DNA of 64,000 nt from DAIPJH01 sp036770365 (GCA_036770365.1 DAIPJH010000001.1:248001-312000), one strand, 5' to 3'. Positions 17,201 to 26,457 are shown, counted from the first letter of the stretch. The notes: generated by a model not told the origin, from the sequence alone. Numbers and translations: made by a program.

Positions 17201-18115
17201 ATGGCACAGATAGGACGCGTTAGCACCAGCTTGCTTCAAAGAAATACCATGAACGACTTCACGAAAGTGCAAGCGCATATGGCTGATTTACAAAATCAGG
17301 TATCTAGCGGCAATAAAGCCCATAGTTTCGAAGGGCTTGTTGGTCAAGTTGAACAGTTCACAGGACTTGAGGCTAAGATTAATAAAATTGCCGCGTATAT
17401 TGATAACAACCAAGAAGTGCTTTCACGTATTCAATCAACACAAAAAGCGATTGGAAATACCATTGACATCACAGATAATGTGCAGGACTTAATCGTACTG
17501 CGCCGTAATGGCACATCACTCAAAGATGGTACAGCATTCCCTCAGCAACTTCGTGCGCTGCGAGAATCTCTTTCTACGCAACTTAATCAAAACGTCAACG
17601 GATACTACCTCTTCTCAGGTACGAAGACCAATGTGCCTCCCGTAAAAGATTCTATTCCTGAATTGGCCGAAGACGGTGTACCTGATGCTGGCTATTATCA
17701 GGGCAGTGGTGAAGACATCATCTCTCGTCCTCAAGATGGCAGTGAGGTCAACTATAATGTCCGCGCAGATGCTGAAGGCTATCAAATGGTTTTTGCTGCT
17801 ATCAATATGGCACTCAAAGCTGATGCAGAAAAAGATGATACCAAACTTGCCCAAGCTTATGACATGATCACTGAAGGCTTAACCAAGGTCACTGAACTCG
17901 AAACAACCACCAATGCAAACATCACCGATTTACAAGATATTAATGACCGTCATGAAGCATCAAAAACCTATTTTAAAGGGGTTGCAGAAACCATCTCTAA
18001 AACAGATGTTCTTGCCGCTTCTACAGAAATTTCCGTCGACCAGACCATTCTTACCGCTACTTTTCAGGTATTTTCAAAAATTAGCAGCCTAAGATTGGTT
18101 GACTTTCTTCGTTAA
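17201..18115 (+). CDS. flgL: Flagellar hook-associated protein FlgL
   Basis: HAP3, the second junction protein. 304 aa, a usual length. N-terminus 'IGRVSTSLLQRNTMNDFTKVQAHMADLQNQVSSGNKAHSFEGL', then 'LNQNVNGYYLFSGTKTNVPPV', and C-terminus 'AASTEISVDQTILTATFQVFSKISSLRLVDFL'. AAAGGAAG precedes the ATG. It is not enlarged, unlike FlgK, FlgE and flagellin in this window. Confidence 0.94.
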   Translation: MAQIGRVSTSLLQRNTMNDFTKVQAHMADLQNQVSSGNKAHSFEGLVGQVEQFTGLEAKINKIAAYIDNNQEVLSRIQSTQKAIGNTIDITDNVQDLIVLRRNGTSLKDGTAFPQQLRALRESLSTQLNQNVNGYYLFSGTKTNVPPVKDSIPELAEDGVPDAGYYQGSGEDIISRPQDGSEVNYNVRADAEGYQMVFAAINMALKADAEKDDTKLAQAYDMITEGLTKVTELETTTNANITDLQDINDRHEASKTYFKGVAETISKTDVLAASTEISVDQTILTATFQVFSKISSLRLVDFLR

Positions 18116-18213
18116 AAACAAAAGCTAAACTAAAAAACAACACGCTCGGCAAAGCAAAAACATGTTTAACCTAGATTCTTTTAACAAGATACATTAGTGT
18201 AGGGGAAGATTTT

Positions 18214-18750
18214 ATGAACATTCAAACACAGCACAGTACCGCCGTGGCAGATGAACGCGCAATATTAGCATCACAACTATCGCAGGAGTCATTTGAACCT
18301 GCGCCAGTTTCGGATTTTGTGGAGACTCGCTTTGGACGCGTGCGTGTTGCGCGTGACCAACCTATTATTTTCCGCAAAGGCTTGCTTGGTATGCCAGAGA
18401 AGACCAGCTACTCTCTCACAGAATTTCCCGTAAAAAAGTTCGAGCGATTTAAACTTTTGCAATCACTTGAAGATGATAATCTCTCTTTTATCACGCTACC
18501 ACTTAACATGGATAATGACATTATCGCACGGGTGGATCTTGAAGAAGGGTGCAAAGACCTTGGCTTCACAGCAGAACAAATCGCTGTTTTGCTGATTGTA
18601 TCTGTGCATCGTGAGCTAACAGGCGTGAGATTATCGGTCAATGCACGTGCGCCACTTTTTTTGGATGCTTCACGTCGTGTAGCAGACCAGTGCGTCCTTC
18701 GTAATAATATCTATGAAGTGCGTCATATCCTCCGTGTAGACAATGCTTAA
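18214..18750 (+). CDS. fliW: Flagellar assembly factor FliW
   Basis: FliW binds flagellin and, in bacteria that have CsrA, frees or antagonises CsrA so that flagellin translation matches filament growth. 178 aa with the family body 'FVETRFGRVRVARDQPIIFRKGLLGMPEKTSYSLTEFP', 'FITLPLNMDND', 'LLIVSVHRELTGVRLSVNARAPLFLD' and the closing 'QCVLRNNIYEVRHIL'. A poorly conserved ~25-residue lead precedes it. It overlaps fliB by 8 nt. No csrA is present in the window, although the two are often adjacent. Confidence 0.92.
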   Translation: MNIQTQHSTAVADERAILASQLSQESFEPAPVSDFVETRFGRVRVARDQPIIFRKGLLGMPEKTSYSLTEFPVKKFERFKLLQSLEDDNLSFITLPLNMDNDIIARVDLEEGCKDLGFTAEQIAVLLIVSVHRELTGVRLSVNARAPLFLDASRRVADQCVLRNNIYEVRHILRVDNA

Positions 18751-19924
18751 GCGGACTAAATTCCTAAAAGAATTTGCATGCTTGGGCGCGCAATGTGAAG
18801 ATACCTGTTGCCATGGCTGGAGCATGCAAGTGGATGCAGGCACGGCAGCGCGCTACATTGAACAAGCCCCAGAATTAGCCGCAACGCTTGCAACAGAAGC
18901 AGGCGTGACCATCATGCAACGAGATGGCAAAACAGACTACTGTGTCCATTTTAGCAATGGTTTATGCGGTGTTCATGCCAGCAAAGGCACTGATTTCCTT
19001 GGAGATGCCTGCCACTTTTTTCCACGCATCACCCGCGCACTCGGAAATATTACCTACATGACCGCTGCCCCCTCCTGTCCTGAAGTAGCACGGCTTGCAC
19101 TCCTGAGCGACGATGGCTTTGACATTGAAGATTGTGACATTGAACGTCTCCCCTACACACTCAATGATTATCTCCCTGAGGGCATCACCGCCGAAGAGGC
19201 TTTTGCGCTCCACAACACCACTGTTCGCTATGTTCTCGACCGCAGCCACACCCCAAATCACTGTATGGCAGCTATCAGCTCAGTCGCAAGATCACTACAT
19301 ATGCTCCCCGCTTCTAGCTGGGCGGCTGCCAACAATTTTTATCTAGATCATGTGGAGGCACGTATCCCGAAACCAGAACCGCATCCAGAAGATATTTTTC
19401 ATCTTCTGCATATGCTTTCTGGTTTGGTCGATGCTGCACCAGCCTCCACCCGTACCCGTTTGGAACAGACCATTTCAGAATGTGAAGACGCACTGAACGT
19501 CACCCTACTACGTGGACGCGCAGCTCTGACCATCACGGAAGCAAGCATGTTTGCCTGCGAATCCTTGGTACTACGCTGGAAAGAGCAGTGGCAAGACCAC
19601 TTCAACCCCATCCTCACACGGTGGATAGCCCTACAACTTAGCGAAAGCTTCTATCCCTTCTCAGGATTCGGCGCAACACTGACCGATCGCGTTACCTTAC
19701 TCGGCGTACGTTATGGGCTTGTTTCATTAGGATTGATGGCAGCATGCCACAAAGCTGATGGCATACCCAGCGAGTTTGAGATTATCCGTGTGATACAGTC
19801 TCTTTCGCGCTTCATGGATCACCTCAGCGACCCTGAACTCTCGTTACGTATCTGCCAAGAAACAGGATGGAATCGTGAACCACGCCTACTTTCTGTCATC
19901 AATGTGAGTGATATTATCCTCTAG
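18743..19924 (+). CDS. fliB: Flagellin lysine-N-methylase FliB
   Basis: Methylates lysines of flagellin. 393 aa. The N-terminal cysteine cluster 'ACLGAQCEDTCCHGW' and 'YCVHFSNGLCGVHASKGTDFLGDACHFFPR' (C…C…CC…C…C…C) is the FliB/YkgJ-like metal-binding signature, followed by the alpha-helical FliB body. It overlaps the end of fliW by 8 nt and lies directly before the flagellin gene, its likely substrate. The region after it (19925-20224) carries the flagellin promoter. Confidence 0.88.
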   Translation: MLKRTKFLKEFACLGAQCEDTCCHGWSMQVDAGTAARYIEQAPELAATLATEAGVTIMQRDGKTDYCVHFSNGLCGVHASKGTDFLGDACHFFPRITRALGNITYMTAAPSCPEVARLALLSDDGFDIEDCDIERLPYTLNDYLPEGITAEEAFALHNTTVRYVLDRSHTPNHCMAAISSVARSLHMLPASSWAAANNFYLDHVEARIPKPEPHPEDIFHLLHMLSGLVDAAPASTRTRLEQTISECEDALNVTLLRGRAALTITEASMFACESLVLRWKEQWQDHFNPILTRWIALQLSESFYPFSGFGATLTDRVTLLGVRYGLVSLGLMAACHKADGIPSEFEIIRVIQSLSRFMDHLSDPELSLRICQETGWNREPRLLSVINVSDIIL

Positions 19925-20162
19925 CTCTACATTTTTTTCGACAAAAAACACATGTCACAAAAAAACATCACCTCCACTAGATTTTGTCATTACGCAGCAA
20001 AATAGATGACACCGCACTCTAAATATGGCATATCTAAAAATAGTTTCATGTTATAAAATGGTGATGAAATGCCCATTATTCGCCATTTTAGCATGAAATT
20101 TCCATTCTTGTTAACCATTCATTAACCATGCATGGCATAAGATGGAGAGTGTAGTCCAAAAG

Positions 20163-20178
20163 CGGCTACTTTATTGCG
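20163..20178 (+). promoter_or_regulatory. Sigma-54 promoter of the flagellin gene
   Basis: CGGCTACTTTATTGCG has GG-N10-GC spacing and an exact TTGC -12 element; the -24 element (CGGCTAC) is weaker. Predicted start near 20190, giving a leader of about 35 nt. The rest of 19925-20224 is AT-rich DNA without a gene. Confidence 0.65.
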
Positions 20179-20224
20179 GGACATGTAGTCCTTATAATCT
20201 AACATCCAAGTAGGAGAATCTATC

Positions 20225-23083
20225 ATGGGACTTAATTCAATCAATACCAACGTTGCTGCATATTATGCACAATCGAACATTGGCAAAGCGTCAAACATGG
20301 CGTCTTCGTCTATCGCTCGTTTGTCTAGCGGTAACCGTATCGTTCGTGCAGCGGATGACGTAGCAGCAATGTCTGCTGGTACATCGCTTCGCACCAACGT
20401 CACCACCCTTAAAATGGCACTTGTCAACACCTCTCAGGGTTCGTCTCTGTTACAGGTTGCTGATGGTGCTTTATCACAAGTAACCGATATTTTGCAACGT
20501 CAGAAAGCTATTTCTGTCCAAGCGGGTTCTGGTTCTTTGACCTCTCAAGAGCGTTCATTCCTTAATCAGGAATTCCAAAACCTTTCTAAAGAGATCGATC
20601 GCCTTGTAGACAACACCAACTTTAATGGTGTGACGCTGCTTAATGGATCGCTTTCTGAGAAAGTTGACACCACACAAGTTGAGACCGCCGCAACCTCTGC
20701 AACTGCATCCATCACATGGTCAGCAAGACCTGCTGTTGGTGAAGATATCGTTATGAACGGTATTACCTTCAACGCTGTTGCTCCTGCTGCTGCACTAACA
20801 GCTGCTGCAGGTGTTGTCGATTATAACCTCGGCACAACTATTGCTGAGACCATCGATAACTTGGTAACACGCTTGAACTCTATTGATATTTCTTTTGTCA
20901 ATAACGGTTCTCTTACCCAAGCTCAATATGAATCAATTTCACAAGCAACCTATAGCCGTTCAGGGAATTCACTTGTAATCACCGCTGATCGTGGTGGTAT
21001 GCAAGGAAATGTATTCCGTATTGACGGTGGCTCTAGCGCGATTGATGGTTCTGGTACAGGTATTGGTTCTGTAAGCGGCGCGGCTGCAAGCTCAACCATG
21101 AACCTACTCACCACCAATGGTATTGCAGCGACCTCTGTGTCTGCTGTTGTTGTAGGTGCAACTGTAGCAGCTCCTTTCGTTGCGGGTGCTTTAACCGCTA
21201 CGATTGGTGCATACGCAGTACAAACCATCGCAACCGTTGCTGCGGGTGATACTTTACAAACCATCGTAGATAAAGTGAATGCTCTTACCAGCGTTACTGG
21301 TGTAAGCGCAGGCATCATTGGTCACGCAGGTGCATATAACATTCAGTTCGAATCATCTGAGATCGATCCACAAGCCGGTGGTGCTATGGATATCGTTCTT
21401 GGTGGTGCTGCGCTGGGTGGTATGGCTGGTGTGACCTTGACCACAGCAACCGTTACCACTAACAACTTGTTCTACTCGTTGGGTGGTGGTGACAATCTAG
21501 GGATCGCAGCAGGTGATACTGTAGGTCGTGGTGTGATGGGTGATGACATCCTGACCGACCAGAACCAACAGAAATCTTCTGTTGCTATTATTTTCCCAGA
21601 GATTGCTGATGGCGACTTGCTAAACAGCACCAATTTCGGGAACGCAACAGGTATTGATATCCGTATCGCAAACGGTACAGCAGGTGCAGTGCAGTTCTGG
21701 TTCTCTAACGGTGGCAACGGTCCGACCGAAGCTAATGTTGGCAGCACACTTGTTGAAACGCTAGACAACATGGTTTCTACAATCAATAGCTACTATGGTA
21801 GTGGTGCTCAGAACTACAACTTGGATCAGATCCATGCGCGTCGTGATGGCAACAATATCGTAATCGAGTCTAACGACTATACCACTTCTGCAACCAACTA
21901 CGCTGCTGCCGCAACCATCCAAATCACACAAGCTACGGCTGTGACGGGTGGTTCTGTTACCAACACAGGTAACTTGAGCAATGGTGTGACGGGTGGTGTA
22001 ACGACCTCAGGTGTTACCAATAAAGACTTCGTTGGCACACTTCAGGGCTTCACCTCAACCTACTCTGGTACGACCGATCGCATTTCGCTTTCGATCACGG
22101 TGGGAGATCACATCTACACTGCATCCAACGTGGATACGACACCGTCTGCAAACACCAAAGTACGCTTCTCATCTGGCGATGGCGGCGGGTTCTTTGATGT
22201 GCAGATGGCTGCATCTAAAGGTCAAGCTGTGAATTCACAGTCGGACGCTGATGCGATCGCAACACGTTTCAATGCAGCGTTCTCAAGCCTTAACTTCTAT
22301 CAAGATCGTGAGATTTCTAGTTATGATGGAAATGCGCCAATCTTGACAGATGGTGTGGTTTCAGGATCTTTGATCGGAACATCAATCTCTTTGCAAGATA
22401 CTGATTTCAGCAAAGTTAGCATTGATAAAATCCGTATCACTGCACCTTCAGGAAGCAACGAAAATGGTAAAATCGTATTCACTATCAATGGTGAAGATTA
22501 TACCTCTGCTGCTGGCGTAGGTAGCCAACTTGGCGCACACGCTGACATCAAATTGGTAAGTGCTTCTGACGCTGACAAATTCTTGACCATTCACACAGGT
22601 GATGCGGCCATTGAATTTGATACCGACGCGAAAGCTGCCTCTTTCCAAGCTGCTTTGGAAAGCGCATTTGGCGTAGGTGACGGTTCAGCAGAACTGAAGT
22701 TCCAAGTAGGTGTTACCACAGAAGATACCTTGTCTGTTGGGATGAGCAACATCTCTACGGGTAAAATCTTCGGCGGTGAAAGCCTCGATGTTCTAACCGC
22801 TGAAAGCGCAGCACATGCAAGTGATGTGATTGACTCAGCAATTGACCTTGTTACCGCAGTTCGCGCTGAGGTGGGTGCATTGCAATCACGCTTTGACTTC
22901 GCATCTGCAAACGTTGAAAGCTCTATCCAAAACCAAGATGCTGCACGCGGCACTTTGTTGGATACAGACGTTGCGGCTGAATCAACCAAGTTCTCAACTG
23001 CACAGGTGCAGTTGCAGGCAGGTATTGCGGTATTGGCTCAAGCAAACCAATTACCACAAAACCTCTTGAAACTTATCGGTTAA
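20225..23083 (+). CDS. Flagellin (very long)
   Basis: Filament subunit. D0/D1 helices are clear: residues 1-140 ('LNSINTNVAAYYAQSNIGKASNMASSSIARLSSGNRI … TNFNGVTLLNG') and residues 850-952 ('ALQSRFDFASANVESSIQNQDAARGTLLDTDVAAESTKFSTAQVQLQAG … NLLKLIG'). Between them about 700 Ala/Gly/Thr/Ser/Asn-rich residues form several surface domains. Two segments (about 163-255 and 476-550) look like a duplicated domain, with 'LGTTIAETIDNLVTRLNS' versus 'VGSTLVETLDNMVSTINS'. 952 aa against 270-500 usual. GTAGGAG before the ATG. It is preceded by fliW and fliB and a sigma-54 promoter and followed by a GC-rich hairpin. Confidence 0.96.
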   Translation: MGLNSINTNVAAYYAQSNIGKASNMASSSIARLSSGNRIVRAADDVAAMSAGTSLRTNVTTLKMALVNTSQGSSLLQVADGALSQVTDILQRQKAISVQAGSGSLTSQERSFLNQEFQNLSKEIDRLVDNTNFNGVTLLNGSLSEKVDTTQVETAATSATASITWSARPAVGEDIVMNGITFNAVAPAAALTAAAGVVDYNLGTTIAETIDNLVTRLNSIDISFVNNGSLTQAQYESISQATYSRSGNSLVITADRGGMQGNVFRIDGGSSAIDGSGTGIGSVSGAAASSTMNLLTTNGIAATSVSAVVVGATVAAPFVAGALTATIGAYAVQTIATVAAGDTLQTIVDKVNALTSVTGVSAGIIGHAGAYNIQFESSEIDPQAGGAMDIVLGGAALGGMAGVTLTTATVTTNNLFYSLGGGDNLGIAAGDTVGRGVMGDDILTDQNQQKSSVAIIFPEIADGDLLNSTNFGNATGIDIRIANGTAGAVQFWFSNGGNGPTEANVGSTLVETLDNMVSTINSYYGSGAQNYNLDQIHARRDGNNIVIESNDYTTSATNYAAAATIQITQATAVTGGSVTNTGNLSNGVTGGVTTSGVTNKDFVGTLQGFTSTYSGTTDRISLSITVGDHIYTASNVDTTPSANTKVRFSSGDGGGFFDVQMAASKGQAVNSQSDADAIATRFNAAFSSLNFYQDREISSYDGNAPILTDGVVSGSLIGTSISLQDTDFSKVSIDKIRITAPSGSNENGKIVFTINGEDYTSAAGVGSQLGAHADIKLVSASDADKFLTIHTGDAAIEFDTDAKAASFQAALESAFGVGDGSAELKFQVGVTTEDTLSVGMSNISTGKIFGGESLDVLTAESAAHASDVIDSAIDLVTAVRAEVGALQSRFDFASANVESSIQNQDAARGTLLDTDVAAESTKFSTAQVQLQAGIAVLAQANQLPQNLLKLIG

Positions 23084-23102
23084 TCCAGTTTCTTAGTATG
23101 AT

Positions 23103-23122
23103 GGGGGTGGTCCGCCACCCCC
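23103..23122 (+). terminator. Hairpin after flagellin (probable terminator)
   Basis: GGGGGTGG / CCACCCCC, 8 bp with a 4-nt loop, 20 nt after the flagellin stop. The following sequence is T-rich but not a pure T-tract, so termination may be partial. Confidence 0.7.
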
Positions 23123-23191
23123 TGATTACCTCTTTATTTTATTGCTCTTTCTTAAACATCGTGATCATCTTTAGTACTTAGGAGAACCACC

Positions 23192-23593
23192 ATGGACATT
23201 GGATCCGTACAAAAAAGCACAGGCCAGCAGATTTCCAGTCATGGCCTAGGTAGCACAAGCCGCAACAACGTGACCCCAGAGGCACCTGCAACGGCAAAAT
23301 CAAATGTGGAAAATAAACCCGTCAAAGTCGCCGCTGTGGACAAAGTAGACATTGGAGAAATTGACAACAGACGCTCTGAAGCAATGCTTCAAGCTCTCAG
23401 ACAGTCATTTCGCAGTGAATATGCTATCAGTGACAGTAGCTTTACCATCTACAAGGACTCAACAGGCCGTTATATCACACGCGTCACCAGCCTTAAGGAT
23501 GGATCTGTTTCTTATTATCCTGAGCCAGAAATGCTTCGCCGCATGGAAGTAGAAGGCTTTAGTATGAATAATATGGTACAGGTACATGTATAA
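23192..23593 (+). CDS. FlaG-like flagellar protein
   Basis: 133 aa. The N-terminal 65 residues are hydrophilic and variable. The C-terminal part 'YAISDSSFTIYKDSTGRYITRVTSLKDGSVSYYPEPEMLRRMEVEG' has the strand-strand-'P.e.ml' layout of FlaG, a small protein linked with filament length that often sits between flagellin and fliD, as it does here. AGGAG before the ATG. It is more diverged than typical FlaG, so the assignment rests on position as much as on sequence. Confidence 0.72.
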   Translation: MDIGSVQKSTGQQISSHGLGSTSRNNVTPEAPATAKSNVENKPVKVAAVDKVDIGEIDNRRSEAMLQALRQSFRSEYAISDSSFTIYKDSTGRYITRVTSLKDGSVSYYPEPEMLRRMEVEGFSMNNMVQVHV

Positions 23594-23679
23594 TTAAAAA
23601 AAGAACAGGCATCATGCCGAGTTGGTATGATACTTGAATGTCCTTCAGTTGAAGAAAAAAGGACTTTAGCGAGGCAGTC

Positions 23680-25434
23680 ATGGTTACACAGATAACACTA
23701 GGCAATATGTTCACATCCAATGGAAAAACCGTCCTTACGGGTGGTTCTTCAGGATTGGACGTTGAGTCCATGGTAAAAAATCTAGCAGATGCCAAGCGAC
23801 TGCCTGCTAAAGCTCTTGAAGATAAGATCACTCAGAACGAATCGAAAGCAACTGCATACACTGAGATGCAAACATTGCTGACAGATTTTCGTGATGCAGC
23901 CTCCAATCTGCGCAATCCTCCAGGGGTTCAAAATTCAGCAGATAATATTTTTGAATATCGTTCATCTGAGGTATCCTCTAATACTTCTGTAGCGGGCAGC
24001 ACCTATCTTGATGTCACCACAGAACCGGGGACAACAACAGGTCAATACACCGTAACCGTTGACACTCTTGCAACCCAAAGCATCAAAACCACCAATAGTT
24101 TTGCTCTTGCAGATCTCAATACTGCCGCGGTGGGGGCTGGCGTCACATTACCATTCCACGCCGGCAATCTCATTTTAGGTGCAAGCGGCACGTCTATCGC
24201 GCTTGCCAACGGAGACACGCTGGGTCAGGTCATTTCCAAGATCAATGCTGCCAGCGGCACCAGCAAAATACAAGCAACTGCCATCATGGTTTCCACTGGC
24301 AATTATCAGATTTCTTTCAAAAGCACTGAAACAGGTGCTGCCATGAACTATGACATCGTCACTCCTAATGCGGGAGTACTCAATACTGGCATCGCGTTTA
24401 ACCAAACAGCGGTCAATTCTTCCATTACAATTGATGGTACGCCCATCTCGCGCAGCAGTAATAGCATTGACGATGCTATTGATGGAATGACATTTAATCT
24501 CAAAGCTCAAACGCCATTAGCAACATCACTCACGTTGGATGTAGCTGCGGATACTGATCTCGCCAAACAAGGCATCATGAAATTTGTTGATTCCTACAAT
24601 GCTCTTCGCCTTTTTGTCTCTCGTCAAAGTGAGCTTGGTAACGATGGCAAACCAACAAAAGATGCAGTGCTTGCTAATGACGGCACGATGCGCCTGACCA
24701 TGACTCGCGTCAATGCAGAAATGGCGGATGTGGTACAAGGTCTAACTGCGGGTGATCCTGCGCGTCTTTCCGATATTGGCATCACATATGACGATTTTGC
24801 AGGCGACGACACGAACCCTTTTACTCGTAACATCTTGGTTGTCGATGAAGATAAATTAGATTCCGCGCTTTCTAGTAACTTCGATGCCGTACGTAAAGTA
24901 TTCGAATTTGACTATAGCTCAGATAATGCTGATTTTCAGATTTTTTCACGCACGAATGGGCTTGCCGTGTCTAACGCAACGATCAGTATCAATCAGACTA
25001 CAGGCGTTTATCAAGCAACCTATACACTCAATGGAACAACAACCACGGTTAACCTCGACAAAGAAACGTTGAGTAGCACAGCAATCATCCTCAAAGGTCA
25101 AAATGGAACGGCTTTAGAGGGACTGAATATGATTTATTCAAATACAACTAATGCCACGATCCATCTCACCCTATCCCAAGGAGTTGGAGACCGAGTTTTT
25201 AACGCCATTGATGATCTATTGGATGAAACCACAGGTGCGGTCGCTGTCGCTTCACAAAAGCTTATTGACGATGATACACGCTACCAAAAGGAAATTGATA
25301 AAATTGACACATCAATCGAAACATTCAGACAAAAACTACTCGATAAATTTGCCGCTTTAGAAAAAGCACTTTCCCAAGCCAACTCAATTCTGCAAAGCAT
25401 TGATGCAAACACCAATGCTGGTAATAATAATTAG
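23680..25434 (+). CDS. fliD: Flagellar filament cap protein FliD
   Basis: Caps the growing filament and folds incoming flagellin. 584 aa. N-terminus 'GGSSGLDVESMVKNLADAKRLPAKALEDKITQNESKATAYTEMQTLLTDFRDAASNLRNP' is the FliD_N domain. A flagellin_IN motif follows ('ANGDTLGQVISKINAASGTSKIQATAI'), and the C-terminal FliD_C ends in a coiled coil ('QKEIDKIDTSIETFRQKLLDKFAALEKALSQANSILQSI'). A near sigma-54 match (TTGGTATGATACTTGAA, 23622-23638) lies upstream but has GA instead of GC at -12. fliS follows after 16 nt. Confidence 0.95.
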   Translation: MVTQITLGNMFTSNGKTVLTGGSSGLDVESMVKNLADAKRLPAKALEDKITQNESKATAYTEMQTLLTDFRDAASNLRNPPGVQNSADNIFEYRSSEVSSNTSVAGSTYLDVTTEPGTTTGQYTVTVDTLATQSIKTTNSFALADLNTAAVGAGVTLPFHAGNLILGASGTSIALANGDTLGQVISKINAASGTSKIQATAIMVSTGNYQISFKSTETGAAMNYDIVTPNAGVLNTGIAFNQTAVNSSITIDGTPISRSSNSIDDAIDGMTFNLKAQTPLATSLTLDVAADTDLAKQGIMKFVDSYNALRLFVSRQSELGNDGKPTKDAVLANDGTMRLTMTRVNAEMADVVQGLTAGDPARLSDIGITYDDFAGDDTNPFTRNILVVDEDKLDSALSSNFDAVRKVFEFDYSSDNADFQIFSRTNGLAVSNATISINQTTGVYQATYTLNGTTTTVNLDKETLSSTAIILKGQNGTALEGLNMIYSNTTNATIHLTLSQGVGDRVFNAIDDLLDETTGAVAVASQKLIDDDTRYQKEIDKIDTSIETFRQKLLDKFAALEKALSQANSILQSIDANTNAGNNN

Positions 25435-25450
25435 AGATTAGGTTCAGTCC

Positions 25451-25936
25451 ATGCAAAGGACAGCGTTTCAAGCGTATAATCAGGCAATGCATACTGTCGG
25501 TAAGACAAGGCAGGTGGTGATGCTTTACGATGGGGCTATTCGTTATTTGCAACAAGCACGACAGGCTATCGAAGAAAACCGTATTGAAGAACGTTATAAG
25601 CTACTTGTGCGCGTCTCCGAGATTTTAATGGGACTACAATCTGCTTTAGACTTTGAAAATGGCGGCAATATCGCACGTATACTCTATGATTTTTATTCCT
25701 CTCTTGATGCAAGACTCACTAAAATTCAACGCACGAATAGCCTTTCAATATGTGATGATGTTATTGAGGAACTCAAGCAAATGCGCGGCATCTGGCATGA
25801 TATTGACGCACAAAGCGCAGACTCATCGACAGCAGGCCAGCATGATCCGCTCGCACCAACAGAGTCTTTTGTAGCACCAAGTGCGAATACGCAAGAGCAA
25901 CCCATCAATTTTTTACCGAGTGACTTCTCTGCTTAA
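25451..25936 (+). CDS. fliS: Flagellin export chaperone FliS
   Basis: Binds the flagellin C-terminus and stops premature polymerisation. 161 aa. Core 'AFQAYNQAMHTVGKTRQVVMLYDGAIRYLQQARQAIEENRIEERYKLLVRVSEILMGLQSALDFENGGNIARILYDFYSSLDARL' is typical FliS. The final ~35 residues (Pro/Thr/Ser-rich) are an unusual extension. Last gene of the flagellar island, 16 nt after fliD. Confidence 0.94.
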   Translation: MQRTAFQAYNQAMHTVGKTRQVVMLYDGAIRYLQQARQAIEENRIEERYKLLVRVSEILMGLQSALDFENGGNIARILYDFYSSLDARLTKIQRTNSLSICDDVIEELKQMRGIWHDIDAQSADSSTAGQHDPLAPTESFVAPSANTQEQPINFLPSDFSA

Positions 25937-26025
25937 GCCTTGCAATAGCTCCCCGAATCATTTACAAAATCCCCCTCTTTTTTTGTTTTTACTCTTTTTT
26001 TGTTTTTTCTAGAGGAGCGTTTGAG

Positions 26026-26445
26026 ATGGGTGTTACACTTCCAGAGGGCTACAAGCCAACCGACGAAGAAGAATACATGAATTCAACAATGGTTGAATAT
26101 TTCCGCCAAAAATTGCAAAACTGGCGTGCGGATTTGCTCCGTGACTCACAAGAAACCATTGATAATTTGAAAGAGGAAAATTGGCACGAGGCTGACATTG
26201 CAGATCGAGCATCACTTGAGACCGAAGCAGGCGTAGAGCTTCGCACACGTAACCGCTACCTCAAGCTTGTATCTAAAATTGATAGTGCCTTAAAGCGCAT
26301 CGCTGACGGTGAATATGGCTATTGTGAAGAAACAGGTGACCCCATCGGCGTTGGTCGGTTAGAAGCCCGCCCTATCGCCTCTATGACCATTGAAGCACAA
26401 GAACGTCATGAACGCATGGAAAAACAATATGCGGATGAAGAGTAG
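26026..26445 (+). CDS. dksA: DksA/TraR-type transcription factor with degenerate zinc finger
   Basis: RNA-polymerase secondary-channel regulator working with ppGpp. 139 aa. It has a coiled coil ('YFRQKLQNWRADLLRDSQETIDNLKEENWHEADIADRASLETEAGVELRTRNRYLKLVSKIDSALKRI') followed by 'YGYCEETGDPIGVGRLEARPIASMTIEAQERHE'. Only one of the four zinc cysteines remains (CxxT … xxxA pattern), as in zinc-independent DksA forms. AGGAG upstream. It follows fliS in the same direction. Confidence 0.92.
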   Translation: MGVTLPEGYKPTDEEEYMNSTMVEYFRQKLQNWRADLLRDSQETIDNLKEENWHEADIADRASLETEAGVELRTRNRYLKLVSKIDSALKRIADGEYGYCEETGDPIGVGRLEARPIASMTIEAQERHERMEKQYADEE

Positions 26446-26457
26446 GATTTAGAACAT

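Noticed and set aside
20950..22989. Several minus-strand frames of 100 or more codons inside flagellin
   Set aside because: Repeated GTT/GCT/ACC codons keep the reverse frame open; no start signals and no family likeness.
23622..23638. Possible sigma-54 promoter before fliD (TTGGTATGATACTTGAA)
   Set aside because: The -12 element has GA rather than the nearly invariant GC, so I did not list it as a promoter.
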